Below, piece by piece: positions 12,050-26,850 of a DNA stretch of 64,000 nt (positions within the stretch are counted from its first letter, which is position 1; each line of letters starts with the position of its first letter). The stretch spans positions 21,103,501-21,167,500 of the forward strand of contig NC_080568.1 in NCBI RefSeq assembly GCF_030253575.1, read 5' to 3'. This stretch comes from Rhododendron vialii (lineage: Eukaryota; Streptophyta; Magnoliopsida; Ericales; Ericaceae). The notes beneath the pieces were generated by a model, which saw only the letters and a program-made list of their open reading frames with translations, did no database searches and was not told the DNA's origin. The translations under genes were made by a program, and so were the position numbers.

Positions 12050-12735
12050 TTGAGTAATGTTGCTCTTATACCTCGCTTGGTTTATATGGAAATCGATGAA
12101 TGAAATAGTGCTTGGAAACACTAAGATGTATCCAATGGTGATTACGACAAAGCCCAGTTTAATAAGCAAGAATTTCAAATTAATTTTGAGAATTCGAGTC
12201 AACAGGGATAATCACCAAAAGAAGATGATTTGTCTTGTTGGAGGGCTCTGGAGTCCGAAACCTAGAAAGTATAGGGCAAATGTGACGTTGCAATTAGATC
12301 AAACAACAAGGATGGGAAATTGGCGAGAATTTTTAAGGTACTGAGATATAAAGCTGGTGGATGGCCTGGTGAAGTCAGCTAAAGTTTCTTCAAGTCTTCA
12401 AGAGCTTAAGGCAATCAGAGAGGCATACTTGATTGGTATGGCTTTTGGGCTAGGGTGGTGGAGGTTGAGTCGGACAATATTGAGCAACCAATTGTATTTT
12501 GCGTTTATGAGTTGGTGTCCCATTGGTAGGTGAATGCATATATTGATCTTAGCTAGATAATTGTGAATTTCCTTGGTTGGGTGACTTTTCACTAAGATGG
12601 GTTCACCGATCAGCCAACAAGGCAACCCATGAAGTTACGGCTGTAGTTTCGAGACAATCTCTTGCCCAAAATCTCCTTCCAGAGGCTCTTCTTTCTATCT
12701 TGAGTATGGATTCTTCTTCTTTATCTTTGTAGCCA
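12050..12735 (+). pseudogene. RNase H domain remnant of a LINE-type element
   Basis: The frame near 12060 reads LAWFIWKSMNEIVLGN, then PKPRKYRANVTLQLDQTTR; the usual NVDGA active-site segment is replaced by NVTLQ. In other frames follow KAIREAYLIGMAFGLG (near 12405) and, near 12610-12700, SANKATHEVTAVVSRQSL, matching the final RNase H helix. At least two frameshifts separate these pieces. I infer a dead RVT_3-type RNase H from a second LINE insertion. Confidence 0.6.
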
Positions 12736-13235
12736 TTAAGGCAGGTTTTGAGAATCAAAAAGAAAAGGGCGGCTTTGATGCTGGACTCTTTATATTGCTC
12801 TCGCGTCGTAAGCTATTACGGGAGAGTTGGGGAAGGATGGCATTTTGGTTTATTATTTCTTTGTATATATACACTCAAAATGCTCGTCTAGATTCTCGCT
12901 GTTGGCCTCAGCATGTGCCAAAGTGAGTAGGGTCATAATATTACACACAATAGTCAATACACCATCGATACATATTATATATGTGTGTGTAGATGACACT
13001 GCTCACTAGAACTTCATTCATAAAAACAACATTGTTCAGCATGTAATGTCCCATCAAATATTCAGTGATCATTTAATTGTGTTCTTTCCATTGTTGTCAC
13101 ATGGACAGGATCAACTATTAGTTGGAAAAATGAAAAAATAACAATCGAATTCAAACGACATCGAAAGAGACAAGAAAGGAAGAAGCTGATTAGCCACATC
13201 CAAACCAGCATTCCTTTTGTTGCCCAAGAAAAGCC
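12736..13235. other. Spacer downstream of the peroxidase stop codon
   Basis: Contains the presumed 3' untranslated region of the minus-strand peroxidase and unremarkable AT-rich DNA. No further feature seen. Confidence 0.5.
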
Positions 13236-15271
13236 CTAAGGCATAGTCCTCATAAAGTCGTGTAGCGAATCAATAGAGTTGCTTGGAAAATGTTGAGTTT
13301 TATCGGAACTGTCGCCTAAGCCAGCGGTATTTCTTGAATCGGAATTGATGCCTGAATCAAAAGTGCGGCTTGCATCTTCAGCATTGTCAGATTTTCCTGA
13401 ATCTTCAACTTCGTCTAATTTGCCAGGATCTTCATCGTTGTTGGTTTTGCCTAAATTTTGAGCAATGCCAGTGTTTCCTTTGTTTTCTAAATTCACTGAT
13501 CGACATTGTTTTCGAATTTCTCCTTCACTTCCGGTTTTCACATCCACTATCGCCAACCGACTCATTGCCCTACCAAACTGATTCAACCATTTTCCTTGGT
13601 CTTCAGCCAATCTCTGTACAATGGGTCTTGTCCTGGGGTCCAAAGCCATTGCCTGATCGGACTCAATCAACCCTGTCCCTTTCAACAGGTTCGTGTAGAA
13701 ACCACCGTCCATCTTGAATGGTGTTTGGGTGTCAAACGGCAAAGTAGTCTTCTCTATATCCTCATTGCTCACCTGTCTTTGGCATGCAGACTTGATATTA
13801 GCTGAATCCGCGTCGTCCAACTTAGGGTCTGTTTGGAAAGTGTCATTGTATTTGTTCACTCTGTAAGCAAAATTCGGGCAATGTGCAACGCCGATTGAGT
13901 GGGCTCCAGTAAGAACAACCATTTCTTCTTGGGTCAAGCCTTTCCTGACAAAGAGTTCTGTGATTTGTTGAATTGGTGCATTGACGAACGGCACGTTGCT
14001 GACGACATCTGCGGCACGGGAAACAAGGCCATCACGGCGGCCTCCCGGCATGTTGTATTGTGGGACCCCGGCTAGTATGGAACCGTCTCGGGTTGCAAAG
14101 GACAGGGTGTCAGCGCAGGATACAATTCCAGGGCATTCACTTTCTAGCCTTGCTTTGGCTGTGTCGATGACTTCAAGGCCTCTTAGGAATTTGCCGTTGG
14201 CCGGTGAGTCTTTCTCTACTTTTTCCCCAGAAGGGGTGGAATCCAGCAAAATTGAGGCATCGCAGCCCTGTTTGACACATAAATATTAATTTGGCATGAA
14301 AATCCTTAGAAAGATTCTTGAAATTAAATGAGATACTTTCTGTGAGGGGTATAATGATTTGAGGAAATATGATTTCTAAACCCCTTCACTGTCCTATCAT
14401 ATTCTTTCGGAATCAAATTCTATGAACAAATGCATGTCAAATTGATATGGCATGAACATAATTATATTCATGAGAGAGCGTTTGGCTTTTTTGGTCTTAA
14501 ATAAATAGAAGGACCTTAAATTTCATTACCCTAATCATGGTTGTTGTTTAGATAATCAGAAGATTTCGGGAAACTACTCAAATATATTATCCAAAAAGGG
14601 GTCTCCATTTACAATTTTTGCCCAAGGATGCATTTTTATCCTTAACTCAAGTATATGATCCAAAAACTTGATTTCCATGCATTTACCCAAAATATTCGTC
14701 CACAAGGACGTGATGGACTATTTTTAATAGTTGTGCAAAAAAAGAAGAATAGTGTTTTGGTTTGCAGTGAATAAAACAAAATGGTAAAGACTAAAGTTTT
14801 TATGTTTTGACGAATATTTTGAAAGAATTGTAAAACAATCAATAAAATATGGGAGATATCAAATTTCACGAACAAGCTAGATAAATTGATTCACCAATAT
14901 TGAATTTATAAATGTAAAGGAGATTGTCATTTTTCTTGAGTTATTTGTTTCTTTTGCTGATATGTACAACTCCAACAGCGATCATCCTCATTGATGTTTT
15001 GGGATTTACATAATCAAGAGAGGAGGTGAATGAATTGACTTACATTGACAAAGCAATCATGGAAGAAAATGCGAAGAAAACCAGCAGCAACTCCAGGATC
15101 TTTTTTGTAGGCTTCAGAGACAACCTCAGCTATGATCTGCTCAGCTTGTGGGCATGAATTCTCGTAGAACCCTACGCGGAGCCCTTTGGGCACAAGCTTA
15201 GCCGAAGCTAGAGGAAGAAATATCGAGCACACAATAAAGATTGTCACGATCATTCTAGCTCCTCCTTCCAT
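13236..15271 (-). CDS. Class III secretory peroxidase with an acidic C-terminal extension
   Basis: Two exons, 15044-15271 and 13236-14267, joined in phase 0 by a GTAAGT...CAG intron, encode 419 residues. Residues 1-24 are a hydrophobic signal peptide ending near SAKL. The distal haem site LRIFFHDCFVNGCDAS spans the junction and carries the catalytic Arg and His. VSCADTLSFATRD and the proximal-His segment LTGAHSIGVAHC follow, and all eight conserved cysteines are present. The family oxidises phenolics with H2O2 in the apoplast or vacuole, in lignification and defence. The intron sits at the classical first-intron site, while the other two usual introns are absent. The core ends at KQCRSVN. About 85 more residues, rich in Asp, Ser, Asn and Gly, follow and are unusual for the family. 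Confidence 0.93.
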
Positions 15272-15329
15272 TTTGATGGTTGTAGATTGGGGTTAGGAGA
15301 TTGACAATTTGTCATTGAGGGGGAAGAGG

Positions 15330-15339
15330 GTTTATATAG
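15330..15339 (-). promoter_or_regulatory. TATA box of the peroxidase gene
   Basis: On the minus strand CTATATAAAC lies about 60 bases upstream of the ATG at 15271. A start site some 30 bases downstream would leave a short leader of about 30-35 nucleotides. Placement is inferred from sequence only. Confidence 0.6.
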
Positions 15340-15349
15340 ACAAGGATGA

Positions 15350-15993
15350 AGGGGTTGGGTGGTGAGGGTTTTAGGCCATTTTTTAGGAGGGAAAGTTGTA
15401 AACCCATGTTGAAAGAGTCTCAAAGTTTCTATTTAGGGTTTGGACGAGTGAAAATAGTTTTGTTGACAGCTTGAGATTTCCATATTCAAAATGTTGAAAT
15501 CGGCTGGACTCTGTTCTTAAAAGGATTCCCTTTGTCATTTCCTGTTTTCGTTGCAAAGATAGAAGGTCAAATGCTTTGTCATTGGTCAGTTTGTCTTCCT
15601 TGTGTCATTCCAAGGTTTTAGAACACTTTGACGTCCGCGTCAACCAGATAAGTTTCACCAATTTTGTAAACAGTTTTTCTCTCAAACAATATTGGATGGC
15701 TATCATTGTCCCTGACTCCTTTGGAATTGTGAGGCATTGCTCCTTATCCATGCTAAAAATGACTCCGCAAATCTTGCTATGTTAAAAGAAACTAGTGGAT
15801 GTAGTACTTTATGAGGTATTTGTTGCAATAATTTGTTTTTGCATCTTTCCCCAGTACTATGGGGAATTGTAGATGTGGATTTGAGGTTTGAACATTGAAG
15901 TTCAAGTAGGTCGTAAATAGCAGATTTCTAGTACTACCTTGCTAGCTACCTACCGTAGACCAGAGCAGCCATTGTGTGTAAATTTGGATATCT
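15350..15993. other. Upstream region of the peroxidase gene
   Basis: No coding frame or repeat is recognised before the duplicated block starts at 15994. It presumably holds peroxidase promoter sequence. Confidence 0.5.
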
Positions 15994-17087
15994 GATTACT
16001 TGATCATCAAAACAAGAAAACTTCTTAATTTAAATCTTGAAGGTTGGTGACACGTTATATCGGGTGTTGTTCGTGTTTCTCCAAGAAGAGAGGTCCAACG
16101 ATACGGCCACAATTTAGACATACAGCCAGTCTGGAATTACGCATAGCAAAGGAATTAATTCTCTCTTTAATTAGCCGGCAAATTTAAGGTTTTCGTTAGT
16201 ATCATGAACAAGAAGTGCAAGGAATGAAGCATTTGTATTACTGATTCCAAAAGTCCTCTACAGTTTAGACAGCTTGGGATTCTCAAATGTGGCGATATAA
16301 ATGCCCTTGATTAGAAATGCAGGTTGGATAAAAGGCCCATGCCCATATGAAGCGCACCGTATTTTGAAAAATCTACATTTGCAATGAATAATCACGGAAA
16401 TTCATAAAAGTAACCACAAAAATTCATAAAATAAATCACACAAGATTAATTCATATCTCGGCCACAACAATTCGTAAAGAGAATGAGTACTGAATAGTCT
16501 TCATAGTCTTCCCTTTCTGATATTTCTTTCTTTGTAGTACCCACTTTCAAAAAGTCTCACCGTCCAGATATTTTTCAGTGCCAGGTGGGTACCATGTGGT
16601 GCCCGCTCGGGCTATCCATTTCGGTTTTGGACGGCTCGGATTTGGAGAGAGAAAAAGGAGAGAGAGAGAGTGGTAGGGTGAGAGGAGAGAGAGGGTTTCA
16701 ATCTAGGCCGTCCAACACACTTTTGAACGGTCCAGATGGACTGCTCGGGCACCACGTGGTACCCACCCGGTAAATTTCTCCTCACCATCTCTTCCTTCTG
16801 CTTTCTTTCCTTCACACGACTCCCCTCATTCCCATGTACACCTCATGGCTCTCACTAAAATCTCCTTCTCCTTCCCCTTCTCTTCCTCCCAATACTAACT
16901 GCAAGAACTCTAATTGCAAGAACTTTTACTGTTGAAAGCCCCATCCAATCAACTGGTTTATGCACTTTTTACTTGACAAATTAAAACAAACAGTTTATTG
17001 GATTGTTGTTGGAACTATTTAGGCCCGGCTCTAAGGAGAGGCTAATTCACGAGTTCTGAATTTTGGTCCAAAGTGAACCCATTTGAG
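15994..17087. repeat. Copy B of the duplicated intergenic block (copy A at 2730-3653)
   Basis: Matches copy A from GATTACTTGATCAT through to ATTTGAG, in the same orientation. It contains a MITE at 16581-16770 that copy A lacks, and it lacks about 120 bp present in copy A. Because copy B is not interrupted at 15994, it shows that the LTR element ending at 2729 inserted next to copy A after the duplication. Confidence 0.9.
16581..16770. mobile_element. MITE with terminal inverted repeats of about 25-28 bp
   Basis: The left end CCAGGTGGGTACCATGTGGT and right end ACCACGTGGTACCCACCCGG are inverted near-copies. They flank a purine-rich centre carrying inner inverted GGACGG/CCGTCC pieces. Copy A of the duplication reads straight through this position, giving an empty site. 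Flanking CTCACC-like sequence appears on both sides (about 16556 and 16782), so the true ends may extend 10-20 bp beyond the inverted core. Confidence 0.8.
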
Positions 17088-17093
17088 CATAAA

Positions 17094-17220
17094 ATTAATA
17101 TGCACATCTATTTAAAATTGACACCACTTCCATTTTCTAGTCCTAGTGAGTGGATTCAAATCCTCTCGACTTGAATGTCGAAGGTGTCTCGTTCATTTTT
17201 CTTGTTCTTTTTCGGGGAAA
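17094..17220. repeat. Dispersed repeat, second copy of 9437-9560
   Basis: Same orientation as the copy at 9437. It differs by scattered substitutions (for example GGATTCAAATCCTC here against GGATTCGAATCCTC there). It lies directly after copy B of the duplicated block. Confidence 0.7.
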
Positions 17221-17607
17221 TTAGGCCTCGATTTAGTTTAATAAGTCAAATTTATTTCTTAAGCCTCCACTATTTAATTGTTTGACACTATCAAAACAAA
17301 ACTATGACTTTAAAGTATATGTACCGCATAAACAAAACTATGCTATTGATAGATCATAGATAGTTTAAAATATTCCGTTGTCGTTAACTTTGATGAAACA
17401 CATCAAAAAAATATTGAACAATGACTTTAATTGGTTGTTGACGATACAGATAAAAATATGGGTTTTAGTAACTTTGGTGACTATAATACTAAGAAATAGC
17501 ATTTGAATGGATATTTCACACTTTTCAAACTACTTTGCCCATATATAACATTCATAAACATTCAAAAACTTTCACTCTACAAGTAATTTATTGTATTTTT
17601 TAGAGCT

Positions 17608-17723
17608 GTGCTAGGGACAAAGAAAAATGGCAAAGAAAAGATCCTTAAAGTGTAGATGAAATCTAAGCCAATCATCTACACTTTAATGGTCTTTTCTTTG
17701 CCATTTTTCTTTGCACTTAGCAT
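17608..17723. repeat. Near-perfect hairpin, arms of about 52 nt
   Basis: The left arm (17608-17659) and right arm (17672-17723) pair with only about six mismatches and leave a loop of about 12 nt. Shared core: GGCAAAGAAAAG, then TTAAAGTGTAGATGA. A transcript would form one long stem like a small-RNA precursor. It may equally be a short MITE; no clear target duplication was found. Confidence 0.75.
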
Positions 17724-18111
17724 TTCTCTATTTTTTATCATTGTATTAAGCTAGTCACTCGCGTTTATCAGCAGTTAAAATGCAGAACGCTTTGGGCCCC
17801 ATTGGTTCACAACCGGCCTGGTACTATTTTTCGCAGACCAAATCAACGAGGTTAATTAATTTAATCCGACATCTAGTTTTGAACTAGAATGACAGGCTGC
17901 ATGGAGGATTTTTCCATTATATCATCAAAGATATGTCTTATGTCATATGGAGGAGCTTACCGGCCACGATGCTCTGTGTTTAATATATGTTCGTGGGACG
18001 ATTTAAATGACGAACACCGAGAGCGATGCTAGGTAAATCAATAGCTAGTTGGGCTGTACTTGATATTCTCTCTGCTTATTAGCTAGCAAAGCCAAGGTTT
18101 TATTGACAATA

Positions 18112-18331
18112 CTGACTCCGTCCTTAAAGATTATCTGACACTTATATTGAGAATTTAAGAAGAATATATTTTTGTCAAAAATATCTTTTTTTCCTGAAAA
18201 TTACTAGATATCAATGAGTTATATCGATTTGCGAAAAAGTTTTTGACTTTTTCCCCCACCAACATGAACGTTTTTTAAGTCCTTGTTTCGCATACCGAGA
18301 CAATCTTTTTGGGTTGGGGGGAAGTATTATC
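18112..18331. mobile_element. Possible decayed Stowaway-like MITE
   Basis: The left end CTCCGTCCTTAAAGATTATC and the reverse complement of the right end, with AAAAAGATTGTCTCGG, are weakly alike. The size (about 220 bp) and AT-rich interior fit the Tc1/mariner MITEs at 24172 and 63134. The ends are too diverged for a firm call. Confidence 0.35.
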
Positions 18332-18980
18332 TATGAAGAACAATTGGAATTTGGAGGAAGCAAGTATACCAGCAACTTATTCAAAATTTCTCCTTAGCTC
18401 TATCTGCTGATTAATCTTCTCTGTTTGTCACAAGTCTAAAAATTTGGTGATTATATTATAGAGATGATTAAAAAACAAGGGAGAACACTTGTGACCTCAG
18501 AATGATATCTTCATTGTTCAAACAAATTACCAATGAGGTCTGCAAAACCAAGTCATACGGAGAAAAGCAAAGCTATGGGTCAACAGAAAACTTAATATGT
18601 TTTTAAAGGGCAATGTTGGTGACCACATCGATCTGTTGATCAAATTTCGGGTACTCAGAAAACGAAACACATTATCAAAGTAATTAAGTTGTATCATCCA
18701 CGATTGTTAGATGACTTTGCAGTCCAATAGAGGCTTTGTTTAGAACAAAATTGTACTCCAGTATTTATGAATTTTGACTCGTCATCTCTCTTTTTTTAGT
18801 AGCTAAACAACAACTACCAGTTTCCCATAGGCATGTTAGTCATTCTGGTCAAAAACTAACAAACATTAGTGACAGGGGAAATTTTTTTTTCAAAATATCA
18901 ACAAAAATACATTTCAGAGTTCCTCAATTTGTGTTTCTTCACCATTCTGTCCTTCCCATGACCCCCTAATGCCCTAATCA

Positions 18981-21900
18981 ATGGCTCCAACAGATCCCCT
19001 TTTTGTGCCTGTGGAGAAAATTCGAGTTCCTCCCCCGTCTATAGCCCCATCACCAGGGAATCACATCGGTACTGTTATTGTTGTTAGTTCCAATTTTCTT
19101 CTTTCTATGTTTGGATCCTGGATTTGTGGAGGAACGTCATAGCAATATGAAAGATAGAACTTTAGCATTTTCTTGATTTTTGAACTTGGCCTTTTCAGCT
19201 AATCTTTTCTTTTCCCTCCTCGAATCCCTCCACATATCCTTCGTCCAAAAATAACCTTCACTTGTATACAGCTTCATTCGGTATACTACATAAATATTTC
19301 AGGTTAATTCGAGCAATTATTCTAACTTGGTTTTTCAGATTCATCAACAAGAAAGGGGCACACCTGGACAATAGTATTAGCTTCTATACTATCAGCTGCT
19401 TCAGTAATTGTATTGTGTGCACTCGCAATAAACCTTCTGAGGAGAAAAAGAAATCGAAGAAACAGCGAGGAAAATTCAAAAGCATTTTCAAAGTCGAAAA
19501 GTTTCTCCTCACGGTTCCAACATAAGGAAAAGGTGGAAGGTCAGATAACCCAAGTCCCAGATATTAATTACCCTTTCGTTCAGTTGCTAGCATTGCATTC
19601 AATGATTCATAGTGATTTCGTATGTGCAGATGTGTCGGTTTTTGAATCAGAAAGAGCGATAGCATATAGTTTAGAGGAGATTGCATGGGCAACAAATAAC
19701 TTCCATGAATCTAGGAAAATCGGAGAGGGTGGATACGGTAGTGTGTATTATGGCGTAATAGGAGAACAGGTGAAGTACTTTTCTGCTTATTTACTTCCAT
19801 TATTCCGAGCTTCACCTGTTTCACTCGCTGTTTGATGGGTAAACTCAACGGCCTTAACTCGTTTTTCAGAGGGTTGCAGTTAAGAAGATGAGGTCTAACA
19901 AGGAGTTTTTCGCAGAGCTCAAGGCCTTATGCAAGATAAATCACATTAATGTGGTAAGGATCAACGGCTAATTCCTTCCGAATTTCATTTAACAGAACAT
20001 GATTTTAACAGGTTTCAAGAAGATTATATAGGTGGAGTTGTTGGGGTATGCAAATGGGAATGGCCACCTCTATCTGGTGTATGAGTACATTCAAAATAGA
20101 TCTCTGAGCGAACATCTACACGACCCGTTACTCAAAGGTAGTTTTAGTTTGCCTACGCTTACCTCTCATCTCGGTAGCATAACTATTGTTGCTTTTTTCT
20201 TTTATGTATTAGTATTGGTTCGAATTTTTCGCCTTTTGAGGTTTGTCAATATAAGTTTAGGCTTCAGCTTAGATTGATTCACTCAAGGCAGTTAATTTTG
20301 TCAAAATGAACCAATTGACTTTCTAACAACTACTGGCATACAAGTTACAGATGTTGCATAAATTGGTATTAGGTAAGCAGCCTCTTTCTTGGACAGCAAG
20401 AGCAACCATCGCGCTAGATGCAGCAAAGGGTATTGAGTACATTCACGACCACATGAAGTCCCGGTGCGTGCACCGTGACATAAAGACTAGTAATATCCTA
20501 CTCGCTGAAGGACCCAGAGCTAAGGTACTTCCCACCCCCAACCCCAGCTCTGTTTTAATAACGAAAGATTTAAGGTTTTTGTTGTGCTTGAGGACAGTAT
20601 TTTTTAGTGTAGGTTGCTGGCTTTGGATTGGCAAAGCTGGTTGAAAGAACCAACGAAGATGATCTCATTGCGACTAGCCTTGTTGGAACACCAGGATACC
20701 TTCCGCCAGAGTAATTTTCCAATCTTGTTTGTGCGTTACGGTTGCAATGAAATTCATCTGTATCACACTTGCTGATTTTACTTTCCAAGTGAAATGTAAT
20801 TTTGCAATTTCTTGGTTTGTTCGATGAACAGATCGGTGAAGGAGCTGCAAGTGACTACTAAAACCGACGTTTTTGCTTTCGGAGTGGTGTTGGCAGAACT
20901 CATAACCGGTCAACGCGCACTCATTCGTGACAACCGGGAGCCCAAGAGAATGAAATCACTCGTCTCAGTTGTAAGCAGACCTTTAGATTTTTACTATAGA
21001 GAAACAAAACAGATCAACTCAAAAATGTCTGATACCGAAAACATGACTAGTCGTATTCGAAGACAATTCCAATTTCTAGGTGACTATTTTCAAAGAGTTC
21101 AATATCTACATGCATAAAACTGACGAGAACATGTAAATCAGAGATATGCGGTTTTTTTGATCCGATGAAATCTCTTTAATTTCATCGCATTGCTTGTTCA
21201 GGTTAAGAGGATATTCGAAGATGAAAACCCAGAGACTGCTCTGGAATCTATTATAGATAGCAATCTTGGAGGCACCTATCCTGTGGTGGATGTATTTAAG
21301 GTTAGCAAACACCATTTGTTTCGGTACAAAACTCCTACGGCAAAGTCCACTTTCACCCTGTGGTTATCGCCATGTATGGATATCCCCTTCATGGTTCAAA
21401 ACTGATCACATAACCTACCTGTGATTTTGAAAATGTGCGGATAGACCTCATGCCGTCATATTTTCCATCTATATTAACGGAGGTATATCTCACATGCCTC
21501 TAGAATGTAATCTGAATCGTTCATAATGTATTAAATAAAAAATAGAGTATCTGTGTAAAAAAATCATCTCGATCAGGCATCAATAACCCAATGATCTAAT
21601 TTTTAGTAAATTCAAATTTGAAATTTTAATTTCATAACAAAATCGATTCAATTATGAGCTTTTCATTTTTTGATTAACTTGAATTTTGGCATAGATGTAG
21701 TACTCATCAAAATTTACAATATCAACGGTTAGTACAGGGGAAGGTGTGGTTGGATTTAAAAAAGAATAAGAATCAAGAAACATGATGATGGTATATCGGT
21801 CTTTTAATATTGTGTCCGTTAATATGGATGGAAAACTTAACGACAGGGGGTCTATCCGTACATTTTCAAAACCACAGGTAGGGTATGTGGTCAGTTTTGA

Positions 21901-22200
21901 ACCATGAGGTGGTATCCACACATAGCGATAACCACAGGGGGTCCAGGTGGACTTTGCCCAAACTCCTAATTAACTCACTTCATTTACGTTCTCGATCTTG
22001 TGTGATCTCTCTCTCTCTCTCTCTCTCTCTCTCAGACGGCCAAAATCGCAGTGTGGTGTTTAAGTGAAGATCCATGTAACAGACCAGAGATGAGGGAGAT
22101 AGTTGTGGAACTATCTCAGATTGTGACGTCCTCGATAGAATGGGAAGCTTCCCTAGGAGGGGATAGCCATGTTTTTAGCGGGGTTTTTAGTGGAAGATGA
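18981..22200 (+). CDS. LYK3-like LysM-receptor-type kinase lacking the LysM ectodomain; DFG changed to GFG
   Basis: Ten exons (18981-19068, 19339-19539, 19630-19769, 19870-19953, 20032-20137, 20373-20524, 20613-20710, 20832-20970, 21202-21300, 22036-22200) join in frame to 423 residues. Residues 1-29 look like the end of a LysM3 plus a proline-rich stalk, and 39-62 are a membrane span. The kinase has the glycine loop GEGGYG (128-133), VAVK (Lys148) and HRD (Asp242). The C-terminal IEWEASLGG...VFSG tail is typical of Arabidopsis LYK3 relatives. The magnesium-binding Asp of DFG is Gly260, and APE reads PPE. An in-frame TAA lies six bases before the ATG, and I find no LysM exon upstream. LysM kinases sense chitin or related glycans at the plasma membrane; this copy has no sensor and is probably catalytically weak or dead. 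It may be a decaying gene. Confidence 0.8.
21337..21959. mobile_element. Mutator-type MITE in the last intron of the LYK-like gene
   Basis: Arms of about 150 bp (21337-21485 and 21810-21959) are reverse complements, starting GGCAAAGTCCAC and ending GTGGACTTTGCC. A perfect 9-bp duplication, AAACTCCTA, flanks it at 21328-21336 and 21960-21968. A 9-bp duplication with long inverted repeats is the Mutator/MULE signature. It makes up 623 of the 735 bases of the intron and ends 76 bases before the acceptor. Confidence 0.92.
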
Positions 22201-22356
22201 AGATTTATTTTAGCTCTTAATGTGGTTTTCTATTTTATTACTAGTGTAACTATAATTTATCATCTGTTTAGTGTATGTGTATATCTTCATATTCAAAGGT
22301 TGTTCACTGAGCCTGCAGAACAAAGAAGGTTATGAAAGGGAACTACAAGCAGTATT

Positions 22357-22538
22357 TTTTTTTTTTTTTGATAAGTCAAGCAATTCATTTCAAAATACCC
22401 GAAGGTAAAGCCCGAAGGCTACAAAGATTCCATCAAAAAATACAGGAATGAACCAAAACTACCAAAACCTAGACTGAAACACATCCACAAGGAGGCTCCA
22501 GAGCACATACTGCCTAGGCGAACCAATACTGCTTCCAT
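22357..22538 (-). mobile_element. LINE 3'-end insertion with 15-bp target duplication
   Basis: A run of about 14 T (poly-A on the minus strand) is followed by GATAAGTCAAGCAATTCATT, typical of plant LINE 3' ends. A perfect direct repeat, ACTACAAGCAGTATT, flanks it at 22342-22356 and 22539-22553. It is a severely 5'-truncated retrotransposed tail of about 180 bp. It lies between the stop codons of the convergent LYK-like and TAR2-like genes, so it may be part of either 3' untranslated region. Confidence 0.9.
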
Positions 22539-22634
22539 ACTACAAGCAGTATTGGTTCATGCCTTGCAGGGTACAGAATAAACTTAACATTTGAGTTCAT
22601 AAATTGTGCTTTACTAATAAATACTAGCATGATA

Positions 22635-26522
<3,888 letters not shown>

Positions 26523-26561
<39 letters not shown>
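26523..26561. repeat. (CT)n microsatellite, (GA)n in the TAR2-like leader
   Basis: About nineteen CT units. On the minus strand this is a GA run in the 5' leader, separated from the ATG at 26519 by only about three bases. GA runs at this position can bind BPC/GAGA-type factors; that role is inference. A TATATATA stretch near 26641 is a candidate TATA box. Confidence 0.95.
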
Positions 26562-26565
<4 letters not shown>

Positions 26566-26850
26566 ATGCTCCTTGAGGAAAAACAGATCTGAGTATCTCA
26601 GTTATATTCTGTTGGGTCCCTATCTATATAGGAGTACATGTATATATAGAGAGAGGAGAGAGATAGCAAGGATTTAATTTCGTATTTACTTTGGCAGATT
26701 CTTTCTCATAATTGAGTTAGATATGTTATCTCCGATAAATTAATAAACTTCAATGAATCTAGCTACTCCTAAAACTGGATCAATGGATTAGAAAATGTGA
26801 AAAGGCTTTTATTATATATTATGACAACTGGTTGGGACAAGAGTTGGGGT

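Noticed and set aside
22357-22380. Poly-A tail of the LYK-like mRNA (retrogene)
   Set aside because: The run is T on the + strand, is bounded by a 15-bp target duplication, and the gene has introns; it belongs to a minus-strand LINE tail.
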